A stretch of DNA of 64,000 nucleotides from Herminiimonas arsenitoxidans (GTDB lineage Bacteria > Pseudomonadota > Gammaproteobacteria > Burkholderiales > Burkholderiaceae_D): NCBI RefSeq assembly GCF_900130075.1, contig NZ_LT671418.1, positions 3,224,001 to 3,288,000 on the forward strand, given 5' to 3'. Made by a program: the position numbers and the translations under genes. This document shows positions 18,003 to 25,126 of this stretch, one piece after another; the stretch's first letter is position 1; the number at the start of each line of letters is the position of its first letter. A model generated the notes under the pieces. The model worked only from the letters and a program-made list of their open reading frames with translations. It ran no database searches and was not told the origin of the DNA.

Positions 18003-19319
18003 ATGGAGATGGACCTGTTAATACACAATGTGCGTGTGTGGGATGACAAACCACTGATGGACATTGGTATCAAAAATGGAAAGATCGTCGCAATAGAAGA
18101 AGGCATTAAAGCCTCAGCGACAGATGCAATCGATGCAGAAGGCCGAGCTGTTATTCCTGGCTTGGTCGAGCCGCATATGCATTTGGAAAAAGCATTCCTG
18201 CATAGACGTTTACCGCCTGTTCTCGGCACGCTGGAAGAAGCGATCCGCGTCACCGGCATCCTGAAGAGCAAACAGGAACGCAAGGACGTACTGGATCGTT
18301 CACGCCAAGTGCTGGATATGGCTGTGAAAAACGGTACGGTCGCCTTGCGCGCCCATCCTGACGTTGATTTGATTCAAGGTCTGATCGGTGTGGAAACAGT
18401 GCTTGAGCTGCGCGATGAATACAAGGATCTGATGGATATTCAGATCGTTGCATTCCCGCAGGAAGGCATCATCAAATCGCCCGGTACTATCGATTTGATG
18501 GAAAAATCGATGAACATGGGTGCTGACGTCGTCGGCGGCTGTCCATACAACGAATTGACTTGGGAAGACACCAAGCGTCATATCGACATCGTGTTCGAGA
18601 TGGCGCAAAAATATGATGCGCCTATTGATCTTCACGCAGATTTTTCTGATGATGCGAGCGATCAGCGCTTTGCTTCGACAGCTTACGTTGCGCAAAAAAC
18701 GATCGATACTGGCTATCAAGGCAGAGTCTCACTCGGCCATGTCACCAGTCTCGGCTCGCTCGATCCGGATGAATTGAAACCAGTGATCGAATTGCTGCGC
18801 AAGGCCGATATCAGCATCGTCACTTTGCCTGCTACTGATCTGTATCTGGGTGGTCGTAATGATGCAAAGAATCGCCGTCGCGGTTTGACGCCGGTACGCG
18901 CTCTGAATGAAGCGGGCGTCAACGTTGCCTACTCATCCAACAATATACGCAATGCCTTCACACCATTCGGTAAAGCGGACATGCTGGTCATCGGCAATAT
19001 GCTGGCGCACGCTATTTCCTTTGGTACGCCTGCGCATCAGGCAGCGGTTCTGGATATGGGCACCATCAATGCCGCACGCTCCATCGGTATCGGTGACAAC
19101 TACGGCCTTGCGGTTGGCAAGCAGGCCGATCTGGTGATTCTGGATACCTATCAGGTAGCCGATGCCTTGCTCGATATTCCTGCTCGTTCCTGGGTGATTA
19201 AACGCGGAAAAATAACCGTGGTCACTCAGCATAAAAGCACGATACATCGTCACGGTTGTTGTGGCGCACACGATCATGGTGCAAAGGACCATGTGTGCGA
19301 AACAGCCAGCGCCAAATAA
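18003..19319 (+). CDS. CodA-like amidohydrolase with altered catalytic residues and His/Cys-rich tail
   Basis: 438 residues from ATG 18003 (GAGGAG 6 bp upstream), amidohydrolase superfamily, aligning well with cytosine deaminase CodA. Kept: His58 and His60 (PHMHLEKAF), Gln153 (QIVAFPQEG), His211 (LHADF) and His246 (LGHVTS). Changed: the catalytic Glu217 of CodA aligns with Phe214, and the Asp313-Asp314 pair with Asn313-Asn314 (YSSNNIRNAF). A usual cytosine-deaminase mechanism is therefore unlikely. The last 30 residues carry His410, 415, 417, 423, 425 and 430 and Cys419, 420 and 432, which CodA lacks and which could bind metal. Probably cytoplasmic, in an operon with the GGT-fold gene before it and the membrane-protein gene after it. 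Confidence 0.85.
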   Translation: MEMDLLIHNVRVWDDKPLMDIGIKNGKIVAIEEGIKASATDAIDAEGRAVIPGLVEPHMHLEKAFLHRRLPPVLGTLEEAIRVTGILKSKQERKDVLDRSRQVLDMAVKNGTVALRAHPDVDLIQGLIGVETVLELRDEYKDLMDIQIVAFPQEGIIKSPGTIDLMEKSMNMGADVVGGCPYNELTWEDTKRHIDIVFEMAQKYDAPIDLHADFSDDASDQRFASTAYVAQKTIDTGYQGRVSLGHVTSLGSLDPDELKPVIELLRKADISIVTLPATDLYLGGRNDAKNRRRGLTPVRALNEAGVNVAYSSNNIRNAFTPFGKADMLVIGNMLAHAISFGTPAHQAAVLDMGTINAARSIGIGDNYGLAVGKQADLVILDTYQVADALLDIPARSWVIKRGKITVVTQHKSTIHRHGCCGAHDHGAKDHVCETASAK

Positions 19320-19351
19320 TAAATATTTAATTAAACCATCAGGAGACAAGC

Positions 19352-19912
19352 ATGAAAAAGCCACCACACGCAGTTGTAGCATCCTTACTCGCAGTCACCA
19401 CCGTACTCATGGCGCAACTGCCTTGGCACTTGCCAGTCTGGGCAATCTTTATCAGCTGGGCAGGCACTTTTGCCATGGGCGGTCCGACTGCGGCTAATTT
19501 GAAACGTATCTGGCCGACACTTCCAATTGGTTCCATCACCGGTTTTCTGGTTGTTACCGGTTTTGGTATCGCTTCGAAAAATCTTTCCGGTAACAGTCTG
19601 CTCATCGCAGAATGTGTGATTCTGTTCTGCTTGAACGCAGGCATGATCATGCTGGCACGCTTCCCTGCGATTAGTTTTGTACCAGGTATGTTCTTCGGTT
19701 TCGCGTCCTTCTTCGCCACGATGTTTGGCGGCTTTGGTCCGGTTCCTAAAGATCCTTTGTCCGCACTTGGTGTCGTGCTTGTGATGAGCTTCCTTGGTCC
19801 TATCTATGCCTGGATCACAGCGAACTTCTCGCATCGTCACGTGCCACTGGAAAATACTTTCCCTACGGCTTCGAATACCAAGGCCGATAACCACGCACAT
19901 CAAAAAGCCTAA
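19352..19912 (+). CDS. Small polytopic membrane protein (DUF1097-like)
   Basis: 186 residues with about five hydrophobic helices and a hydrophilic His-containing tail (NTKADNHAHQKA). It resembles the DUF1097 inner-membrane family, which has no settled function. It has the RBS CAGGAGAC and starts 32 bp after the amidohydrolase gene; a strong terminator follows. It could be a channel or permease for the substrate of the neighbouring hydrolases, but that is inference from position only. Confidence 0.75.
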   Translation: MKKPPHAVVASLLAVTTVLMAQLPWHLPVWAIFISWAGTFAMGGPTAANLKRIWPTLPIGSITGFLVVTGFGIASKNLSGNSLLIAECVILFCLNAGMIMLARFPAISFVPGMFFGFASFFATMFGGFGPVPKDPLSALGVVLVMSFLGPIYAWITANFSHRHVPLENTFPTASNTKADNHAHQKA

Positions 19913-19923
19913 ATCTCCCTTTA

Positions 19924-19962
19924 AACACCGCCAAGCTCACTTAGCTTAGCGGTGTTTTTTTT
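19924..19962 (+). terminator. Rho-independent terminator of the GGT-amidohydrolase-DUF1097 unit
   Basis: AACACCGCCAAGCT (from 19924) pairs with AGCTTAGCGGTGTT (ending about 19956) with one mismatch and is followed by a run of Ts, 11 bp after the stop. Confidence 0.9.
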
Positions 19963-19998
19963 CGTCTTTACGAAATCAAGATAGAGGATTTTTTAGCG

Positions 19999-20028
19999 CG
20001 AATACGTATTCGTATCTCGCTACGTATT
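19999..20028. promoter_or_regulatory. Palindrome with repeated TACGTATT upstream of second Ntn hydrolase
   Basis: CGAATACGTATTCG (19999-20012) is a perfect 14-bp palindrome, and TACGTATT recurs at 20021-20028, 18 bp after the first copy. It lies about 100 bp upstream of the second GGT-fold gene and may be a regulator site. Confidence 0.4.
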
Positions 20029-20110
20029 TTCTCTTGCTGGACAAGTTCACATACGTTGCACGGCGCAGTGTTGGTGTGCGCCTTGTCACACGAATTTTTA
20101 CGGAGACAAA

Positions 20111-21805
20111 ATGAAAAACAAAATTTTCCACGATATGACGAGAAGAGATTTCTTATCTGCTTCAGGCGCAATGGCTTTGGGTTCGATGACACCGCTATCG
20201 ATGGCTTTGGAAGCCAGGCCAAAAAGTGTGTTGGCTACATCAACCAAAGGCATGGTGACCAGCCCGCACGAGCTAGCTACTAATGCTGGTCTGGATGTAT
20301 TGAAGTCGGGCGGTAATGCGATTGAAGCAGCGATTGCGATTGCTGCATGTCTGAGTGTGACTTATCCGCACTTCGCCAGCTTTGGCGGTGATGCTTTCAT
20401 GATCATCAGCGATCGCAATGGCAAGGTCAGAACCTTGTCTGGCATTGGTCAGGCACCAATGGTATTACCGCAGTACAGCGGTACGATTCCGGTGCGTGGT
20501 CCCGGCTCGATGCTGACGACGGCAGCCAATGTGGACACCTTGGGCAAAGCCTTCGATATCAGCAACAAGGAACTGGCCGGTAGCAAGAGCTGGGCAGAAT
20601 TGTTGAAGCCGGCCATCGGTTTTGCACGTAACGGCTTTCCGGTATCGCCATCAGAACGGTTCTGGATGGATTTCCGCCAAAAGGAAATGGCCGATCTGCC
20701 CGGCGTGCGCAGCAACTTCATGATCACCGGCAAAGTGCCGGAAGAAGGGCAGCTCTTCAAGCAGCCGCAATTGGCCGATACATTGGAAGTGTTGGCAGTA
20801 CGTGGCTATCGCGATTTTTATGATGGCAAATTGGCCGAGAAAATTGCCAAAGGTTTGAAAGATGCTGGCTCCCCATTGACGGCATCCGATCTGGCAAGAA
20901 CGCAGGCGCGTATAGAGCCGCCGTTACGCGTTGCGTATCGCGATGGCATCTTGCTGGCGAATCAACCACCGACGCAAGGCATTACGACGCTGGAAATCAT
21001 GGGCATACTCGATCGTTTTGATTTGAAGAATATTCCAGAGGGCAGTGCGGACTATTATCACGTCGTAGTCGAAGCGGTGAAGCGCGCGTTTATCGATCGC
21101 AATCAGTATGTGGCTGATCCGGAATTCGTGAAGGTACCTTCAGAAAAATTACTGTCCAAAGCCCATCTCGATCAACTCGCTGGTGGCATACAAATGAAAC
21201 AGGCATTGCCATGGCCGCATGTCTTCAAGAATGGTGACACGGTATATATCGGTGCGACTGACGCACAAGGCAATTCGGTCTCGATGTTGCAGACGGTTTA
21301 TTTCGATTGGGGTAGTGGTGTGATGGCGGGTGATACCGGCATTTTGTGGCATAACCGCGGCGCTTCATTCAGTCTGAAGCCGGATCATCCGAATGTGTTG
21401 CAACCGGGTAAGCGTCCATTCCATACACTTAATCCTGGTATGTATCTAAAGAACGATAAACCACATATTTTGTATGGCACGCAGGGTGCAGATGGGCAGC
21501 CACAAACCTTGGCGACTATCCTGACCAGAATGATTGATTACAACATGGATCCGTTGACGGCATTGTCGAAACCGCGCTTCTTGCTAGGGAAAACTTTTTC
21601 AGATACGCGAGACTCTTTGAAACTGGAGAAGGATGCGGGCGAGCAAGTGTTTCAAGAGCTGGCACGACGTGGACATGAAATGAGTGTCATTCCGGCACAA
21701 AGCCCTTTATCCGGTCATCCGGGAGCAATTGTGATCGATCAAAAGACGGGGACTTTTTCAGGCGCGCATGATCCGAGGAGCGATGGCAGAGCTTTAGGCG
21801 TGTAA
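20111..21805 (+). CDS. Tat-exported gamma-glutamyltransferase-fold Ntn hydrolase
   Basis: 564 residues. The N-terminus has a twin-arginine motif (TRRDFLSASG, from residue 10) and a hydrophobic stretch to about Ala35, so the protein should be exported folded to the periplasm. The nucleophile is predicted at Thr377 (NGDTVYIG); the second Thr of the usual pair is Val. As in its paralogue at 16.4 kb, glutamyl-binding residues are replaced (Asn411 to Tyr, Gln430 to Arg, Asp433 to Ser in HNRGASFS; Ser462 to His). It has its own RBS (ACGGAGAC) and an upstream palindrome, and it is separated from the preceding unit by a terminator. The two paralogues may act on the same type of substrate inside and outside the cytoplasm. 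Confidence 0.87.
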   Translation: MKNKIFHDMTRRDFLSASGAMALGSMTPLSMALEARPKSVLATSTKGMVTSPHELATNAGLDVLKSGGNAIEAAIAIAACLSVTYPHFASFGGDAFMIISDRNGKVRTLSGIGQAPMVLPQYSGTIPVRGPGSMLTTAANVDTLGKAFDISNKELAGSKSWAELLKPAIGFARNGFPVSPSERFWMDFRQKEMADLPGVRSNFMITGKVPEEGQLFKQPQLADTLEVLAVRGYRDFYDGKLAEKIAKGLKDAGSPLTASDLARTQARIEPPLRVAYRDGILLANQPPTQGITTLEIMGILDRFDLKNIPEGSADYYHVVVEAVKRAFIDRNQYVADPEFVKVPSEKLLSKAHLDQLAGGIQMKQALPWPHVFKNGDTVYIGATDAQGNSVSMLQTVYFDWGSGVMAGDTGILWHNRGASFSLKPDHPNVLQPGKRPFHTLNPGMYLKNDKPHILYGTQGADGQPQTLATILTRMIDYNMDPLTALSKPRFLLGKTFSDTRDSLKLEKDAGEQVFQELARRGHEMSVIPAQSPLSGHPGAIVIDQKTGTFSGAHDPRSDGRALGV

Positions 21806-21828
21806 ATACAAATACAGCAGAAAAAAAC

Positions 21829-21890
21829 TTGCCCGGTCAGTATCCGGTCTGACCAGGCAATAAAAAAAGACAGGCAAGCCTGTCTTTTTT
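21829..21890 (+). terminator. Double hairpin terminator between convergent genes
   Basis: The first hairpin pairs TTGCCCGGTCAG (21829-21840) with CTGACCAGGCAA (21849-21860). The second pairs AAAAAAAGACAGGC (21862-21875) with GCCTGTCTTTTTT (21878-21890) and works in both directions, serving the Ntn-hydrolase gene and the small leftward gene. Confidence 0.9.
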
Positions 21891-21902
21891 AGTTACTGCG
21901 AA

Positions 21903-22124
21903 TTACTTAGCAGCTGGGGCTGCAGCTGGAGCAGCAGTGGCTGCTTTAGCTTTTTTAGCTTTTTTGTGTTTCTTAGCGTGTGCTTTAGCCTTAGGTGCTT
22001 TAGCTTCTGTTTTTGCTGCCATTGGCGCAGCAGCTGGGGCAGCAGTAGGTGCTGGAGCAGCAGCTTGTGCAAAAACGGTGGAGGCAAACAGACCGGCAAC
22101 CAGGGCAGCGATTAATTTATTCAT
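21903..22124 (-). CDS. Small exported Ala/Lys/Pro-rich protein
   Basis: 73 residues. A clear signal peptide (MNKLIAALVAGLFASTVFA) is followed by a mature chain of about 54 residues made almost entirely of Ala, Lys, Pro, His and Thr, with a basic core KAKAHAKKHKKAKKAKA. It has an AGAGAG ribosome-binding site and a terminator of its own. The composition recalls acid-shock (Asr-like) and other low-complexity periplasmic proteins, but I cannot assign a family. Likely periplasmic and strongly cationic. Confidence 0.7.
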   Translation of the reverse strand: MNKLIAALVAGLFASTVFAQAAAPAPTAAPAAAPMAAKTEAKAPKAKAHAKKHKKAKKAKAATAAPAAAPAAK

Positions 22125-22416
22125 TTGAGTGCTCTCTAAAGTTTAGGAAATAGTGCGAACCGTATTTTCGGTTCGTACGTACATAACGCCAGCCAAATAA
22201 TGCGGTTGACGCATTTCTGCAAATATTTTGAAATCATTTTTAGGGCTGAAACCTAAGCCTGGCGTGAAGATTTCGTTAAGATTGCCTTTCTGTTTTCCGA
22301 ACAATCCCATCCTTGGGCGCTCCCGGCGACTACTGCATTTACAGTATTTACTTGCTTTTGGGACATTGATATTCTCGCCGCCATTAACTGCCCATCTCTT
22401 ATGTCATGTCACACGA

Positions 22417-23028
22417 TCAGGTGTTGCTTTGATTTAGTGCGTAACGTGCCAGTTCAACTGCCGTGTGTAGGGAGAGTTTCGCCATCAGATTTTGCTTGTG
22501 CTTGCGGACAGTAAATACGCTGAGTGCCAGTGCATCGGCAATTTCTTGTGTTGATTTTCCTGAAGCAATCAGTTTTAGTATCTGTTGTTCGCGTGGTGTG
22601 ACTGCTTGATCTGTGTCTTGTAGAAAATGATCGATGGAGCCGAGTAATTTGCTGACGTAGCGCTTGTTGCTGAGTACGGTTGGAATCGCCTCCAGTAATT
22701 CGCTACTGTCTTCGAGTTTAAGCAGGTAACCATCTGCGCCGGCAGCAAAGGCTTGTCGCACACTGACATGATCCGTCGATCCGGTCAGGATCAGAATTTT
22801 GATATGAGGATGTTGTTGCTTGATGCGCGCTGTCAATGCAATGCCATGACAACCGGGTATGTCGAGATCGAGCAACAAAAAGTCAGCCTGCGTTTGCAAC
22901 AGCAATTGCTCTACCAGTGCACCGTTGCCGGTATCTGCAACAACATCGATATCAGGCACTTGCACCAGCAAGGATCTCAATCCCTCCCGGATCAGTGTGT
23001 GATCTTCTGCGATTACGATTTTTGTCAT
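22417..23028 (-). CDS. LuxR/NarL-family response regulator
   Basis: 203 residues from the ATG at 23028 (MTKIVIAEDH); an upstream in-frame codon would add nine residues that do not fit a receiver start. Phospho-acceptor Asp54 lies in LLLDLDIPGC, and the LuxR-type helix-turn-helix is at about 140-200 (VTPREQQILKLIASGKS, then LSVFTVRKHKQNLMAKL). It is divergent from the hybrid kinase gene, with 132 bp between the two, and the two probably form one pathway. Confidence 0.9.
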   Translation of the reverse strand: MTKIVIAEDHTLIREGLRSLLVQVPDIDVVADTGNGALVEQLLLQTQADFLLLDLDIPGCHGIALTARIKQQHPHIKILILTGSTDHVSVRQAFAAGADGYLLKLEDSSELLEAIPTVLSNKRYVSKLLGSIDHFLQDTDQAVTPREQQILKLIASGKSTQEIADALALSVFTVRKHKQNLMAKLSLHTAVELARYALNQSNT

Positions 23029-23160
23029 GATGTGAATGCTGGGCAACTGTAACAACAGGCAATTGCCGACGGTGATTAAGTTGTTGCATGGAAATAATGG
23101 TTAGATATTACACTGCGAAGGTAGCTCTATCCATCACCGTGCTTCTAAAAAGAGACGCGC

Positions 23161-24927
23161 ATGAATAATCATCACGCCGCATCTGCGGTCGATAAACGCA
23201 TATTCAATGAACTGATCAATATCCTGTATAGGCAGGCCACGCCTATTTTTTTCGGCAATGTTGCAGTGGTTGTATTGTCGGTTTATCTGCTGTGGAGCGA
23301 ACTTGATCGCGCGATGTTGCTCACATGGGCTGCTGCGATTTTCAGTCTGACTGCCATCCGTATCGTGATTGTGCGTCGTGATTTACGCGTGTCGCAGCCA
23401 GAAGAGATGGCGCATAGACGTGCATGGAAATATGCATTGTTATCTGGTTTGTCTGGTTGTTTGTGGGGTTCGGTCGGTATTTTTTTCTTCTCGCCAGACA
23501 GCACGGTAGTGACCGTGTTTATCTGCATCCTTTTGTCCGGTATGACGGGCGGATCGGTCGCATCGCAATCTTCTTTTCCTCCGGCGTATTACGCGTTTGC
23601 CTTGCCGACGGTGTTGCCGTTCGCGTTGCACTCTTTTATCTATGGCGGCGCATTATTTTCGGTTCTGGGCGTGTTGTCGCTGTTTTTGCTGGGCGTTAAT
23701 CTGGCTTATAGCCGCAACTTCCATCGCACTGTGCGCGAAGCAGTTTCCCTGCGTTTCGAGAACATAGAGCTGATCGCGCAATTGCGGCAAGAGAAGGAGC
23801 GTGCCGAATCGGCCAGTCGTTCCAAGTCACAATTCCTCGCAGCCGCCAGTCATGATTTACGTCAGCCTACACATGCACTTGGTTTGTATATAGCAACCTT
23901 GCGTGCATTCTGTAATGCGCCAGCTATACGCACTGAAGACGTCGGTAATATTGCGACGAAGTTGCAAGCGGCATTAAAGGGCTTGGTGCAATTGCTGGAT
24001 GTCTTGTTGGATATCTCCAAACTGGATGCTGGTGCGGTCAAGGTGAAGCGCGAAGTATTCGATTTGCAGGAATTGCTGGAGACCATAGATCAGCAATTTT
24101 CTGCCGTTGCAGCAGAGCAGAAGTTACGCTTCATCGTCAGACCGACATCGCTGCTGATTCAGACGGATCGTGTATTACTGCATAGCATTCTGGCCAATTT
24201 TGTTTCCAATGCATTGCGCTATACCGAGAGCGGGAAAATTCTGGTGGGTGCACGCAGGCGCGGCAATTTTGTCGAAGTGCAGGTGCTCGATACCGGTATC
24301 GGTATTGCAGAGGGACAGTCACAACTCATCTTTGGTGAGTTCTATCAGATCGGAAATGCTGCGCGCAGACGTGAGCATGGCTTGGGTTTGGGCTTGGCTA
24401 TCGTCAAGCGCACGGCTGATTTGCTGGGTGTGCGTATAGGCTTGCGTTCTGTTTTAGGTAAAGGTTCGGTATTTTCTGTCTGGCTGCCGCTGGTTCATGG
24501 CACACAGTCAGTCGTTGAAGAAAAGACGATAGCGCAAGCATCTGGCGCAGCATCAAAAAACATTTTGGTGATAGACGATGATGCCAGCGTGCTGGATAGC
24601 ATGCGTTTATTGTTATCGTCGTGGGGGCATCAAGTATTTGCCGTCTCTTCATTGGAGCAGGCACTGCAGACGGTCGAACAACATCGATCCCAGGGACGAC
24701 CACTATTTGATCTGATTTTGAGTGATTTCCGTCTGGCGGAAAACATTAGCGGGATCGATGTCGTGCAAGCTGTTCGACAAGCGGCTGGTTACGATATTCC
24801 CGCAGTGGTGATAACCGGCGATACCTCGGTGGAGAGTATCAATCGGATTGCACAAGCACATTTACGGATACTGCATAAACCCCTGGAGCCGGAGTTGTTG
24901 TATAACTTGTTGCGAGATTCACACTAA
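23161..24927 (+). CDS. Membrane hybrid sensor histidine kinase with receiver domain
   Basis: 588 residues. Six or so hydrophobic helices (about 27-190) form a membrane sensor with little periplasmic sequence, followed by a coiled coil (200-222) and a HisKA domain with His231 in FLAAASHDLRQPTHAL. The ATPase domain has NFVSNALRYT, DTGIGI and HGLGLGLAIVKR. The C-terminal receiver (about 467-588) carries Asp522 in LILSDFRLAENISG. Phosphate may move from the receiver to other partners, or the receiver may be inhibitory. The divergent LuxR-type regulator is the likely output. Confidence 0.92.
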   Translation: MNNHHAASAVDKRIFNELINILYRQATPIFFGNVAVVVLSVYLLWSELDRAMLLTWAAAIFSLTAIRIVIVRRDLRVSQPEEMAHRRAWKYALLSGLSGCLWGSVGIFFFSPDSTVVTVFICILLSGMTGGSVASQSSFPPAYYAFALPTVLPFALHSFIYGGALFSVLGVLSLFLLGVNLAYSRNFHRTVREAVSLRFENIELIAQLRQEKERAESASRSKSQFLAAASHDLRQPTHALGLYIATLRAFCNAPAIRTEDVGNIATKLQAALKGLVQLLDVLLDISKLDAGAVKVKREVFDLQELLETIDQQFSAVAAEQKLRFIVRPTSLLIQTDRVLLHSILANFVSNALRYTESGKILVGARRRGNFVEVQVLDTGIGIAEGQSQLIFGEFYQIGNAARRREHGLGLGLAIVKRTADLLGVRIGLRSVLGKGSVFSVWLPLVHGTQSVVEEKTIAQASGAASKNILVIDDDASVLDSMRLLLSSWGHQVFAVSSLEQALQTVEQHRSQGRPLFDLILSDFRLAENISGIDVVQAVRQAAGYDIPAVVITGDTSVESINRIAQAHLRILHKPLEPELLYNLLRDSH

Positions 24928-25126
24928 TTTCTCGCGCAGTTTGATCATTTACGTCGTTAGACAGGCTTTTCTGCCTTGTCTGTGCTAAAAGTTCGTTTAA
25001 GCTCTCATGGTCTTGATTTGGTAGTAGAGAAATTCTTCACACAAAGAAATTTTTCCATAAAACTATTAAAGCACCAGAGCATCTAAAAGATGCTTGCTAC
25101 CAACGTAGTAGCTGACGGGACCTCGA

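Noticed and set aside
24928..25126. c-di-GMP riboswitch before the GGDEF gene
   Set aside because: Only a small 7-bp hairpin is present; the conserved GEMM core was not seen.
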